This document shows, piece after piece, positions 24,131 through 36,231 of a DNA stretch of 64,000 nucleotides. Within the stretch, counting starts at the first letter, position 1; the number at the start of each line of letters is the position of its first letter. The position numbers were made by a program, and so were the translations under genes. The notes beneath the pieces are model-generated. The model made no database searches, was not told where the DNA came from, and was given only the letters and a program-made list of their open reading frames with translations. Source of the stretch: Gyromitra esculenta. Lineage: Eukaryota > Ascomycota > Pezizomycetes > Pezizales > Discinaceae. The stretch spans positions 186,001 to 250,000 of the forward strand of contig JBCAML010000006.1 in assembly GCA_038503075.1 (NCBI GenBank), written 5' to 3'.

Positions 24131-26327
24131 ACCATAGCGGCAAGACACCATCGGCACATGTGCATGGTAGATTCGATATTCAAATAACTGAGTCCCTTGA
24201 AAACACGCAACAAAACAAATCAATGCCTTCAGTCCCTAAGAATCGATGTGTTTATTTGGCATGTTTTTGTTATTTCTTGCTCACTACACGGAACCGATTG
24301 TACCCGAGAACTAAAGCATATCGGATAGGAAGAGTTTTGTAAATTATCTTATAGCTAAGTTCAGGACATGTTGTTCCTGCCGCCCCTAATATCACTTACG
24401 AAAATGAGTTAGTCGTAAAATCCTTTACCAAAATATCCCAATTGCAGTTGTCAGAGCGCCAAGGAATTTATTGTTGTCTTAAAGATCATTGACATTTAGT
24501 GAACCAAGTCTCTTGGCGGGGGTAGCGTATCTTTTTTTGAGTGTAAACGCCCGATATGTATATGCATAGGCGCCGTGAAAAGTGTGCGATGTCATTCATC
24601 CAGCGTATCGACCAGGACTTAACGCGCGGTGTTCTTCCTACCGAGTATGCTTAAACTGTCGGTTTTCTCCTACGAGTATTACATGTAAACGCCGATTATG
24701 ATGAGATACTACGTGTGGGGAACGAACCCAAGTAGGAGGAGTTGGTGTGATTTACCGAAAGCCAAAAAGGCTAGCAGCGTCAATCTGTTTCGGCAACAGC
24801 TCTCACGAACCGATAGCTATGTCACTGCTGCTCGCAAAGCCGCTCACAGAAGCGAGCTCCACGAGAAAGATAAGGTGATGGTAAGAGCTCATCGCCGGGT
24901 AGCGTACATGTAGGTACTATCAATCACTCCCAAGAGCAATCACCAGGAATCTCTTGTGCATCTATGTGATGGCCAAAACTTCAATCGCAACAATGCATAA
25001 TACCTGTTATAAGCACAACTCTATTATACATATAACCTCCGATCTCCGTGCCATATGGACACGGAACACAGCCATATTCGAAGCGAGCAAATCGATGATC
25101 CGCCACCAGAAACAAAATGACTTGGGGCGAGAGTGATATCACGCGAAATAGTCGATAATCTACCTAGTTGATGCTGGAGAAAACCCCAGGAAGTGATGGC
25201 TCTACAATAGGAAGTAAGGGCAATAGATTGACTTGAGCACATTACTACTCCTATCTCTGGCTATAACTCTTAATAGATAAGACGACAAGCACGATGTCTA
25301 GTGCCTCGGTCCAAGGTAATTAATTGTACTCGCAAAAGCCAGCGGAATGCTCTAGCAAGGTCTAAAAGGACTGGAAAAGCTCACCGATAGGTACAAAACA
25401 CGCGCCTTTTCAACAGCGGACGTCCTTTGATATCAAGCCCTGGCGACCCTCCAAACCTATTCTAGTTTCTTAGCTAGGAGCTTCCCCACAACATTACTAG
25501 AGAACCTAACGCTTCTATGAACCTTTAAAATGAATGACCGAAGAATCCCGCTCCAGATTGCAGGGCATTGATACGTCAAGATTGCATGGACAACATATTC
25601 GGTATTAGGATCTTCGCTTCATCTCAGAGCTAGGGAGTTCACTTTTACACAACTGGATTAAAAATTCTCAGTAATCACATATCTCGGTTAGTGCCAACGC
25701 CATTTGACCACTAATAGAGCTCTGTACCTCGGGAGCTTCTGCAACCCCCCCTCCGGGCCTGGCGGGAGCTCCAGGGCACACGGATACCTCGACACGCTAG
25801 AACGTCGCTAGAAATATCTGACTATTTAGAAATTTACTCAAAAAACCCAATGAATCACTTATGGGATTATTTAGTTTACTACGCGACGCGCGGCCTTGAT
25901 TTATGGGTATCGCAGAGGCCTTGTGCACACGGCTTTCGGGCCTGAGGGTATCTTTATACCGTCTTCAAACCATATGTATGCTAATATCTAACTATCAAAA
26001 TAGAAGAAAACAAGCCGAACATCACTTTATCGAAATGTCGTAACAACTACCAGGTCTTGCCTGTATCTATGATCAACGACCTTGTTGGGGAGGGAGTAGC
26101 AAGTAGTATTCTTTTTAGGATTCGAGCATTGGGGTTAGGGAGTCAGACAGAATATCTCGTAATCACAGACTAACTGAGAGAGAAGGGCGCAACGACTCAC
26201 AGGGGTTAGCATTCCAAAGTTATCTCAGTATCGACTTGAGCGCTGCATCCTTCTGAGAGTCTCGGCAATGCTGTCTTCGTTCTTAAATGTCTGACAATGT
26301 AGAGAGCAGACTACCAGATTGAAATCC
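24131..26327. other. Gene-free spacer
   Basis: No gene with recognisable motifs. It includes one TACATGTA (24905). The last few hundred bases are presumably the promoter of the 26.6-kb gene. Nothing else can be supported. Confidence 0.5.
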
Positions 26328-26335
26328 TATATAAG
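26328..26335 (+). promoter_or_regulatory. TATA box of the modular secreted protein gene
   Basis: TATATAAG lies 258 bp before the start codon and about 160 bp before a likely leader intron (26491-26556, GTAAGT...TTCTAG). This makes a coherent core promoter with a spliced 5' leader for the gene at 26593. A leader intron and strongly C-ending codons suggest high expression. Confidence 0.6.
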
Positions 26336-26592
26336 CACCTTCAAACGCCCTGGAGAACAATCCTCATCTCAATCACCACTCTTCAGTTTTTCTCCTACTG
26401 TACCAACAATCGCTCGGAAGTAGATTCTTCTATCAACAGTCGTTTCATACACTCGTTAAACAAAGCTCCTTCTTTAAGACAGCAACCTTCGTAAGTATCC
26501 ATAACCAGACTCAAATCTCTCGGTATCTTCTAGTTCTCTGTGTGGTTTTCTTCTAGCTGATCTGTATCACAGGCAGGAGCAACCTAGCAAAC

Positions 26593-28679
26593 ATGCAGAT
26601 GCAGATTCCTCACAGCTTGGTCGTCCTTGTGGTGTCTCTTGGCCTTTTTGCCTCGGCGTCTCCTCAGTTCGGTGCTCCCGCCGCTTGTCCCTTCGAACAG
26701 GTTGCCGTCCCTGTCGAGGTGGTTCAGACTTGCCCTCAGCCGGTATGTTCCAAGACTCTCAAAACTCTATCTCTCATTGATACTAATGCCTACTTCTCCC
26801 TTTTTTTAAATCAGGAAATCATCAGCATCAAGACCGTCTACAGGACCGTCAAGGAGTTGGTTCCTGACTGCGGCTGCACTGACGATTTCACCGATTTCGC
26901 CAATGTTCAGTTGATCGCCGACACTGCTTGCAGGAACGGTCTTGTGTTCGCTCCTGGTCTCAAGACCAGGAAGCGGGGTATCTTTGAGCGTGCCCCGGCA
27001 TGCCAGAGCTACTCAATTGTTGAGAAGCCGCAAGAGGGTGCCGTTAAGAGGCGTGATGAGTCTTCTGGAGGTCTGTCGGACATAATCCACGCAAAATTCG
27101 ACTCTTATAGCGAGAACTTCCGTCACAATATTGATCAGAATATCAATAATAATGGAAATATAGACGAAGACGACACCCAGGAGACGAGCGGAGGCGGTGG
27201 CGGTTCCGGCTTCGGCGGCTTCGGCGGATTCAAGAAATCGAAGCGTAGCCCACAGTTTGGTGGATATGGTGGATATGGCGGATATGGCGGTGGATTCGAT
27301 GGCGGCGATTTCGACGATAACGATAACCAGAACATTAACCAGAATGTCAATGCCAACCAGAACTTGATGGCCAACCTCGGCAAGTTCAACACCTTCTTCG
27401 GCAGCAGCAATGGTATGATGGGTAGCGATGGCGTTATGGGTGCTGCCAGCAGTGGCTTGAGCGGTCTCGGCTTCGGTAACAACGACAACACTGACTTCAA
27501 CGTTAACAACAATGTTGCGTTCGAAGACACTGGTTTCTTTAAGAAGAGAAGTCTTGGAAAGAGGTTTGGCGGTGGGTTTGGCGGGTTCGGTGACGGAGAG
27601 GCGTTCTCCGACAATGGCAACCAGAACATCAACCAGAACATCAACAACAACCAAAACTTGAATGAGGACTTCTTCAGTGGCGTCTTTGGTGGTGGTGATA
27701 ACGATGATTTCGGAGGCATCGGAGTTATTCCGATCATCCCCGGTTTCGTCGGTGGCTTTGGCGGTTACGGTGACGGCTTCGGTTTTGGCGGCTTCGATGG
27801 GTTCGGTAACGGTGGAGATATGAACGAGAACTTCAACGTCAATGATGACTCTAACGGCAACCTTGGAAACAACGGAGGATTTGGCAACGGAGGATTCGGA
27901 GGATTCGGAGGATTCGCCAAGAGCAAGCGCAGCATGAAGAATAAGCGCAGCCCTTGCGGCTTTGACGGCTGCGAATCATTCACCACTAGCAGCCCTTGCG
28001 GTTTCGATGGTTGTGAATCTCTCTCTGGCAACGGCAACGGCAATATTAACTACAACTCGGTATAAATCCCACAAGCTCGCCATCTATCATTCAAATATGT
28101 TAACCATTCTAGAACATTAACAACAACGTCCAATCCGCCCCCATTATTGAGGAGGTTGCTCCCATCGTTGAAACCGTTGTCGAGACCATCCCATACGTCG
28201 AAACTGTCCCATATGTTGAAACCGTCTACCAACCCACTGTCCAGTATGAGACTGTCGAGTACGTCGAAACCGTCCCTGTCATCGAAGAGGTCTACGAGCC
28301 CGTCCAGGTCATCGAACAGGTTGCCCGACCGGCTCCCGTCGAGGTTATTGAGCCCGTAATCCCCCAGATCAAGGCCAAGGTTATCGAGGAAAAATTCAAT
28401 ATTGCACCCGCCTATGAGCAGGTTTACGAGCAGGTTGCGCAGCCCGTGAATTATGTTGAGACTGTTGTCGAGACCGTTGCCCAGCCGCAGGTTGAGGTTG
28501 TTCAGCCTGTGGAGGTCATTGCTCCGGTTGCTGTCGAGATCCAGCCTGTCATCGAGTACGAGGCTGTTTTCTTTGAAGCTCCGAGCTGTGGTGTTCCCAA
28601 CTACCCTACCTACACCGCTCCCCGCACTTGTGGCGGCGACCGGTCTGCCTCTTTCACCGGCTATGGTGGTCTTTACTAA
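26593..28679 (+). CDS. Modular secreted protein: dibasic sites, Gly-rich and NQN repeats, Val-Glu-rich tail (653 aa)
   Basis: Three exons: 26593-26742, 26815-28059 and 28113-28679. The first intron is 72 bp with no stop, so it can be misread as coding; the second (53 bp) removes a false stop at 28063. Residues 1-22 are a signal peptide. A Cys-bearing domain follows (PDCGCTDDFTDF, DTACRNG). Dibasic, Kex2-like sites come next: KTRKR at 100-104, VKRR near 127-130, then KSKR, KKR/GKR, and KSKR/KNKR near the end of exon 2. Between them lie GGYGGYGG and GFGGF tracts and Asn/Gln repeats such as NQNINQNVNANQN. Near the end the motif SPCGFDGCES occurs twice. The N-repeat continues across the second splice, which supports it. 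Exon 3 is a Val/Glu-rich domain with repeated YVETV. Family unknown; a wall, matrix or processed-peptide role is inference. Confidence 0.88.
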
Positions 28680-30202
28680 GAGCGGCATTCCAGAAAATGG
28701 GGTGATGCATGGAAATACTTCTGCTGCTGACAGATGATGACTTGTATTCTTACTGCTGCTTTTATTCGATTCTTATTTTTCTTATTTTTCTCTTTCTCTT
28801 TTGTATCATCAATCGGGTATGGAAAAAGTGGCTGGTACTATAGAAAGCAATAAAAATTGTTCCGCTCTAATATCACTGTGTCTTCTCTTCTTTGGTGAAA
28901 CAGTATCTTGCGATTGCCTGCCCGCCCTTTGCATTTCAGGTATAATTCCTCCAATAACCCCTTCCTCTAATCATCGCTTATCACTCGACTTAGTGCATAT
29001 AAATTTAGCAAAAGGCCGACAACCCGCTTTTGCTTTCCCAGCCAGTGAGTACTAGGAACCTAAATACGACAACAAGTCCCTGAATGGACCAGATTACTAC
29101 CAGGGTGTTAAGTTCAACGTCACGTTGAATATCAGAAGGCCCAATCTGATGACCTTGCTCATGCGCTCATGCTCATCAAGAGTTTGCAAAGGTGAACTTA
29201 GAAAGCGGTCGAATAGACTAATGAGGCGGTGACTCTACATATCTCAATTAGTATTTGTGAGAGATACTCTGTAGAGAGTCCAACGTGACAGCGGATGGCA
29301 GGAAATGGTGAGTAGTACTTAATTTGGAAGATAAGGGATAGGGACACCATTCCCGCTAGATATTGCGAACGATGGGCCATGACGTCAGATCAACAGCTCC
29401 ACTCGGCATTTGGATGGTCTGTGCGAGGACGTCACGGGGGACATTTAGGTTCTGTCAGTGCTTCGGCGAGATGCCAGAGAGCCAGAGCTGGGGCGGGAAT
29501 CCTCGGTTGCTACATCCCCGCGTGTGGCATCCTTACTTTCTGGGCTGCTGCTGCTGCTCTACTGCGTCTGGGCCAAGGGAGAGCTCTGTGCTCTCTCCGG
29601 CTCGGCGCTGGGATTTTAGGCTTCGGCTCCGGCGGGCCGAGAGTTACGGTGAATTCTCCGGCACTACTTCCCCACAACGCCTGCAGCTTGGCTATCAAAA
29701 CAAGCATAATTTGACCTCACCTGTATCTATATATGTGCACGTGTGTGCATGTGTACACCTTATTTAACTGTCGGGTTTCTACAGTGCCACAATTTGGAAA
29801 GTTCCTTATATATTGATATCTCTTCTCTTGGCTGCCCCTTTCTGTGTCAACACTCTGTAGATCAACGGTGCTAAGCAGTGAACATTCTATTTTCGACGGA
29901 GATGCGATGAACCATCCGACAAGAACCCTATATCATCACAGCGGGGCACATCAGATCCACCTTCGCCTCCCTATACAGCGAACGGCTCGCTGCCCCGCAG
30001 TACTGCTCGCACACCCAGTGCCGATGATTATTGCAGCCAGTCCAAGGGTCTGGAAACGCGGGGTTCCTTGTCCCTGGCCTCTCGGAGAATGTGGAGGAGG
30101 TATCCGGCATCCTGTCCAGCACCTGTTTGGTCGATGAACATAAAAACTGCCCTTCTCGACCCTCCTTGATTCTCCTACTGCTCTTCACCCAGCAGCGACA
30201 TC
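28680..30202. other. Spacer between secreted-protein gene and AA9 gene
   Basis: The first part is a T-rich 3' UTR-like region of the upstream gene. The C+G-richer block at 29360-29720 is open in several frames, but none of the products resembles a protein family. The last 400 bp should hold the AA9 promoter. Confidence 0.4.
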
Positions 30203-31170
30203 ATGCATTGCACTTCTTTCTTAGCTTCGATTTTGTTGCTGGCCCCAGGAGCCCTGGGCCACGGGTTCCTTCAAAGCATCATCGTCAATGGCGTCTCATA
30301 TCCAGGATGGGCACCGTACTCGGATCCCTATATTACACCGACCCCAGTACGATACACGAGGGCATTTAAGGACAATGGTCCTGTTCCGGTATAACTCTCA
30401 GCTCTATTTGTTTTATCGTAAGCTGCTCACGCATTTTCATAGGACTTCACAACCGCAGATATCACCTGCAACACTGGTGGCAACATCCCCATCAATTACA
30501 ATATCCCGGTGACAGCTGGCTCTCAAGTGTCTGTCACCCCCCCTTCTCCCCTACTCTACTCTACCCTACTAACCCTTTATCAGCAAATTCCAATGGGACC
30601 AATGGGGCTCCTCCCACTCTGGCCCTGTGATGACCTATATCGCCAAGTGTCCCAACGGCTGCGCCAACTTCAAAGGCAACTCCGGTAATGTCTGGGTCAA
30701 GATTGACCAATGGGGCTACAAGCCCGACCAGACTCCGCCATGGGGTTCCGATAAACTCGCAACCTTGGGTGCTAGCTGGACCGTGACGATTCCAAAGAGC
30801 TTGAGTAACGGGGAGTACCTGCTGCGCCATGAGATCCTGGGACTGCACGTTGCAGGAACTCTGAAAGGAGCTCAATTCTATCCGTGGGCCACCTAAGATA
30901 TATATTGAAAGAGAATTGGATAAATATGCTGATACTTGAGTGCAGGAGCTGTGCACAGATCACACTTACGGGCGGTGGGAGTGCAAATCCCACTGGCGTT
31001 GCCCTTCCTGGCGCATATCAACCTACAGACCCTGGCGTAAGTGCTCCTGTGGTTACTCTATTATCCTAGTGATTTACTTACGATGTGTGTAGATTTTGGT
31101 TGAACTGTGGCGTATCACTCCTTCTGCTCCAAACTATACTCCTCCCGGAGGACCGGTTTGGACCGGTTAG
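30203..31170 (+). CDS. AA9 lytic polysaccharide monooxygenase
   Basis: Secreted copper enzyme that cleaves cellulose or related glucans oxidatively. Five exons: 30203-30388, 30443-30528, 30584-30883, 30946-31036 and 31093-31170, all phases consistent, 246 aa. The signal peptide ends GALG, so His20 (HGFLQS) becomes the N-terminal copper-binding His. The second copper His is His102 in SSHSGPVMTYIAKCP. The axial Tyr is Tyr190 in GAQFYPSCAQ, a motif completed only by the third splice. RHEILGLH, typical of the family, is present. The protein is catalytic domain only, with no carbohydrate-binding module and no GPI signal. The second intron uses a GTCTGT donor, chosen because it restores the family motif VKFQWDQWGSSH. 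Substrate preference cannot be told from sequence alone. Confidence 0.95.
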
Positions 31171-33471
31171 GTACTGGGTGTGTCGAGGGTAAGATGTGAT
31201 GTTACAAGAATGAGAAGATTGGTTATAGGGGAAGGGGTAGGATATACCCTCAATAAAATAAATATATATCAGCTTCTGAAAAAATCCCTAAGCTATCCAG
31301 GCCGTCTGAAAATGGTGATAAATGTTCTCTTGTTTGTCTAGAGAGCCTTAAGCTGTGATTGGCGATCGCTACATGCCTCCGAGATCTCTACTGTTTTGCC
31401 TAGCACCCTTGAAATGTCGCAATTTGAAAAAACTGAACTGCGCTCTTCTGAATACTAGGAGGCTGTTTCAGACGCCTGCATGGAATGTCTTTTTGTCTGA
31501 TCATAGCTAGGAAACGGGTATAGCTTTGGAGGAATTGATCGCTCTCGCATCAGACCCTCACAGTTTCCCTATCCTCCAACTCTACTAAGAAAACATTGTT
31601 AACTATAAGATAGGTGAGCCAAGGCGTAGGAATGAATTAGCCCGAACCCCGAAAATATCATAAAGATGGTTTGTGTCGATCGTTCCTTTTTTTTGCCGGC
31701 TCTTTCTCTAAACCTAATCCTAGCACGGTATACGGTATCTGCTATCAATGCTGCAGCTTCTCTTAAGCAAATTCGGGGATCCGGACTAGATAAAAATTTG
31801 GAACCTAGAAATCCTCTTATTGACCGATGGACTGACTGCATTATAGACCATAGTTAGCAAAAAGCTTCTTTCTTACTGAAAATGGCGACAGTTTATAGAT
31901 ATCTATCGCTTTCGCCCGGCTGAGTCTGGCGCAGATATAAAGTATTGACCAGGATGGATGGGGATGCTCAGACACAACACAACCCTGCAGTCGCATCCCG
32001 TAATACGAACGCTAAGAACGCCAAGCTTCGCGATCCGCACCATTTAAGCTTGTAACACCTTACGACTGGCCCGCTAAGACGCAGAGTGTGGCTGTAAAGA
32101 TTGGATCTCTGGGGGGGGCTATGTATGCATCGGCCGTGCCCTCGCGGTCTTACTAGATTAGTTGATTGGAATTCCAAATCCCTAATTCATGGTACCGGTT
32201 AGTTATCGCATCTCGGCCAACAAGGCAAAAAAAAAAAGGCCCTAGCCGTAGGCCGATAAGGTTAAGGTTTGCAATTGTGGTGAGGAACTTGGTGCTTGAT
32301 AGGTAGCTATAGTTCGGACAGGATTTTCTGGGAAGCTTGAACTCAGCTGCAGCTGGATCAAGTACCTATTCGGGATAGCCGAAACTCTCTTTGATAGCAA
32401 TGCTCCCAATAGTTTCACCGGTCGGGCCTCCTGAAGAAAGAAAAAAAATACTAATCTGGTAAGCGACGGGAGTTAGCATATGTACAGATGCTGTTTGCGC
32501 TGGGGTTTTTTGTTTATCCTACCGGTTTCATGCCAGCCTTGGTTTGGGAGGTTACTTGAATAATGGCCCTCTGGTCTTGTAGGTATGCGGATAGCTTCCC
32601 CCCCAGCATGTTGAACTTATCGACATCCTTGGGAATGGTTAGGGGGTAAAAAACTGGCAGAGTTGTTGAAATTTCACTGCAGGATTAACCAAAGGAGATA
32701 TGTATCATGGAAGCTGGTCTCGGCTTTTGAAACCGTCACGCAGATACCACTAAGCCTAATTCGTGTTTCAAATATTTAATTGCTTAGTTTGGGTTACCGA
32801 GCTTCCTAAGATTAATGCTGGGTTAGTCCTTGCGCAACCATTCTCTCTTTCTACCTCTTCTCTATTCGTAAGGCCCAGCGAGAGAGAGAGAGAGAAAAAA
32901 GGCGAATCTGGAAGCAGCTAATGAGAGCAAGACTTATCGTGAAGGCACGAGGCTGAGACTTCATAATAATATAAGAGGAAGCTAGATTCGGTATTTCTGC
33001 TGAAAAAGTTCTATATCGGCACATCCATGTTGGCTAAATGTTTTGGAGAGAAGCTTGTGCAACTGTCCGTGTAACCAACACCAATTATTTCCCCTGGAAA
33101 AAGCAATGATATGACCTCACATTTCCGCTCGTGTATTAGAGTTTGGAAGGCCCTGCTACTTCAAGCTAGCACCCATGGTGCTTGTTTTGTTGTTGACAGG
33201 CCAATGGTGATGGTGAGTCAAATGGTGTTGTGGTACTATCACCTCCTTTCTGTCCCCTTCCTACTTCCTCTCACCAAGTCTGTCCTTCGTTCATTCACCA
33301 ACTACACGCTCTTTTTTCCTCATCGTTCGGCTGCCAGTTCGCGATTGTCACCGGTCGCGAAACTCTCCGCAGGCTACGGTTGCACTTTCGTTTTTTTCTT
33401 TAAAACAATTTCTTGCAATTTATATCATTCATTCTTTATTGCAAACGGAAACAAGCGCGCGGCTACACAAA
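31171..33471. other. Gene-free spacer
   Basis: 3' flank of the AA9 gene, then A+T-rich sequence with a (GA)n tract near 32880-32894 and a pyrimidine-rich leader before 33472. No additional gene could be supported. Confidence 0.5.
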
Positions 33472-35451
33472 ATGGCTCTACACTCCTTATTCGTCCTAGC
33501 CTTGGCCACTATGGCTGCCGGCCAGTCTTCGCGCCAAAAACCAGTAGTAATGCCGTTCGGTTTGAGCCACGGAGAACACACCTTTGGTGGATGGTATGCT
33601 GTCCCGGTCACCGTGGGATCCCAAAAATTCGATCTGAGTATTTCAACGTCACTTTCACGGAGCTGGATCCCTGGCAAATCCTTGTGCCAATCCGACTCCA
33701 ATGTGACGAGCTGTACGGAGGAGATTGGCGGTACCTTCGATAAAGGGGGATCATCGACTTGGAAAGCTGATGCAAGTCAAACGGGAGTCAAGATCGAAGA
33801 TGAGCTATTGAAAGGGTTCTATAACAAGACGATAGGTCCAGAACTCCTTGTTCAGTCTGGGAGCAGTAAGAAGCTGCTTGCGATGGAGGGGGTGGGAGAC
33901 ATTGGCACAGATACCATCACCTTGGTTTCTGATACCGGTAGCTTTAAGATGGCCGATCGGTCGGTAGGGATTATTACCTCGGGGGATTCGGAGTATATAG
34001 CGAATGGATATCTCTCCCTTCAGCAAATGGCGCTTTCGCTATACGCCGACAACTTCACGCCCTCCGCGTCATATCATCTTTTCCAAGGAGCGTCGGCGTA
34101 TGCGAATGATACCGAGTTATATCTCCAGAGCTCAGACTATGGTAAATATTCACTTATTTTCGGAGGCTACGACAGTTCAAGCCTCGATTTGAACACAACC
34201 CAACAATACCCACTTGTCGAAACCGATTTCACTACCGGCTCAACTAGTACAGCCCCGGCGACGAAGGACGCAGCCTTACCAGACTCAGATAAAACGAGCT
34301 ATGGAATGCAGGTTCTCTTAGACGATATCGTGTACCGGTGGACTGAGGGTGGTACAACCGACAATTCGCTACTACCTAAACCCAAGTTGGCCATCATCGA
34401 TTCGACAACCCCATGGGTCTGGCTACCCAAGTCAGCATTTGATTCCCTGATTACCATCTCGGGCGCTGTGTGGAACGATACATACTCTGCATACACCATT
34501 CCCTATTGCTTGGGTTGGGACGTGTGCACCGCCGCCCAACAACGTTCATTTGGGGCAGTACTGGATTTCAAGTTTGATAAAATGGATGGCGACAAACTGA
34601 CGTTGAGCTTCGACGACTACTTTAACATACGCTACCTCCCCAGCAATGACACGCAAGTCTATATGGTCCCAATCAAGGAGCTCCCCGAAGACGCACCCGT
34701 CATCCTCGGCAGACCGTTCCTAGCGGGAATTCATCTCTGGGTCGATTTCGCGGAAAAATACTGGGGGATGGCGCAGGGGAATGTGACGCAGCAGTATATC
34801 ACAACGTCGCAAATAGTGCCGTGGGATAGAGATAATCATCCTCCGATTACCAACACCTCAATTCTTGTGCAGCGGCAAACAAACGACGGAACCAGTTCTT
34901 CCGGAAACGGTATCTCGGGCAACTCTACTTCAGGAGCAGGATCGGGTGGCCCAGCGAAAACACATATGGGTATTGGAGTTATTGCAGGTATTGGGGGTGC
35001 TGGAGTGGTGGTATTGGGGCTAGCAATCGTTGGATGTTGCGTTTACCGTCGCAGGACGCAGAATAGAGCAAAAACGAGTAACCCACATGGACCCGATAGC
35101 GTGGAGCTCCACTCAGCCGGCTTTCAAAAAATCTCCGAGCTTCCGCAGGATGGGCAGCTTAGGCCCCACGAACTTCCACCGAATCCCGGGCAGCCCGCCA
35201 AGCTTCACGAAATGCCGAGTGCGGGATACTACAAGCCTCAAGAACTTCCGAGTCCAGGGCCATATCAGCACCCGTCGCAAGGACCATTACCGCAACAGGG
35301 GTATTATAACCCTGGTGCTCCTGGCGCTCCGGTGTATCCAGCAGGTCAGCCGTATCATTATCCGCCACAACAAGGAATCTATCCACCACCTCCCACGTAC
35401 GAGATAGGTCAGAGCAAACCCGTTTACTACGAGATGGATGCGGGTCGGTAA
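33472..35451 (+). CDS. Aspartic-protease-like type I membrane protein, catalytic Asp missing (659 aa)
   Basis: Single exon; the start is chosen at the ATG that begins a signal peptide (MALHSLFVLALATMAAG). The ectodomain has the pepsin (A1) layout: GWYAVPVTVGSQKFDL, then STS at residues 58-60 where DTG is expected, and a second site IDSTTPWVWLP with Asp310. ILGRPFLAG and a Trp-rich strand close the fold. Many NxT/S sites and two Cys pairs suit an extracellular domain. A Gly/Ser linker precedes one membrane segment at about 499-525, followed by a basic stop-transfer CCVYRRRTQNR. The cytoplasmic tail is rich in Pro and repeats ELP-type motifs (SELPQDG, HELPPNPG, HEMPSAG, QELPSPG). With the first Asp replaced by Ser it is unlikely to be an active protease; a sensor or adhesin-like role is inference. 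Confidence 0.88.
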   Translation: MALHSLFVLALATMAAGQSSRQKPVVMPFGLSHGEHTFGGWYAVPVTVGSQKFDLSISTSLSRSWIPGKSLCQSDSNVTSCTEEIGGTFDKGGSSTWKADASQTGVKIEDELLKGFYNKTIGPELLVQSGSSKKLLAMEGVGDIGTDTITLVSDTGSFKMADRSVGIITSGDSEYIANGYLSLQQMALSLYADNFTPSASYHLFQGASAYANDTELYLQSSDYGKYSLIFGGYDSSSLDLNTTQQYPLVETDFTTGSTSTAPATKDAALPDSDKTSYGMQVLLDDIVYRWTEGGTTDNSLLPKPKLAIIDSTTPWVWLPKSAFDSLITISGAVWNDTYSAYTIPYCLGWDVCTAAQQRSFGAVLDFKFDKMDGDKLTLSFDDYFNIRYLPSNDTQVYMVPIKELPEDAPVILGRPFLAGIHLWVDFAEKYWGMAQGNVTQQYITTSQIVPWDRDNHPPITNTSILVQRQTNDGTSSSGNGISGNSTSGAGSGGPAKTHMGIGVIAGIGGAGVVVLGLAIVGCCVYRRRTQNRAKTSNPHGPDSVELHSAGFQKISELPQDGQLRPHELPPNPGQPAKLHEMPSAGYYKPQELPSPGPYQHPSQGPLPQQGYYNPGAPGAPVYPAGQPYHYPPQQGIYPPPPTYEIGQSKPVYYEMDAGR

Positions 35452-36231
35452 AATGGCGGCTTTAGTTAGTTAGTATGCTGTGATCAAGATTTTTAGCGAC
35501 TCTTATTTTCTTGGCTTTATTTTGCCGTTCTATCACTCTTTTATGTTTTTGGCAATCTTTTTATTTTCCTGATGTGATCAAGAGGAGGGAGTATTTGTTT
35601 AGTTCAAGAATTCATCCATCCTATTGTTTCATGGATTTTGTAAATATAAATGAAAAAGGGGGGGGGGATATTAATGTCGCGCTGTCGATCATTGGAAAAT
35701 TTCGTCCACCAAACTATAGAAGACGTTAAACACTCTGACGCTCTTCCGTACAGATTTTTTTTTGGGGCTGTGTGACATGAAGCAATGCGCGATGATGTAA
35801 TCTTGTGATTTTTATACTTTGGGTGGGATTTCTTTGTACGTTTGTGGTCCTAAAAGTTTCAAATTCTGTAACAGACCGGGGCGACGACTCGTCGGGTGGG
35901 CTTTTGGGCTAACTACACGTAGCCACTTATTCTTTGTAACAACACTGGTCTTCTGCGATTATTAATTTGTCCTTCTTGAGATAATGCATGCACTCCCATG
36001 GTTCGGTTTAGACAGATTGTCACGTGATGAGTTATTTGCAAGACTAGTTAGAGTAAGGCTAGTTCGAGGGATGTACATGTAGATATCCGAAACAAAACTT
36101 TATATTCAACTATCCGCGCGTGAAAGGAGGACCACGATTAGTTTCAGGGCTTTCATTTTCCTTCGCTACTCATTTATTCAAACCGGCACTCCTAGAACCA
36201 AGGCGAGATAAAAAAACTTCTGTGTTTTTAA
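35452..36231. other. Intergenic region
   Basis: 3' flank of the aspartic-protease-like gene, with T-rich sequence and a G tract near 35660, then the 3' side of the convergent four-Cys gene. It contains one TACATGTA (36074) and a CACGTG at about 36021. No other gene seen. Confidence 0.4.

Noticed and set aside
27013..27737. Long minus-strand frames opposite the modular secreted protein gene
   Set aside because: Mirror frames of repetitive Gly/Asn codons; the plus-strand gene with introns and signal peptide explains them.
29363..29767. Open frames in a C+G-richer block
   Set aside because: Open in several phases at once and on both strands; products resemble nothing; likely base-composition effect.
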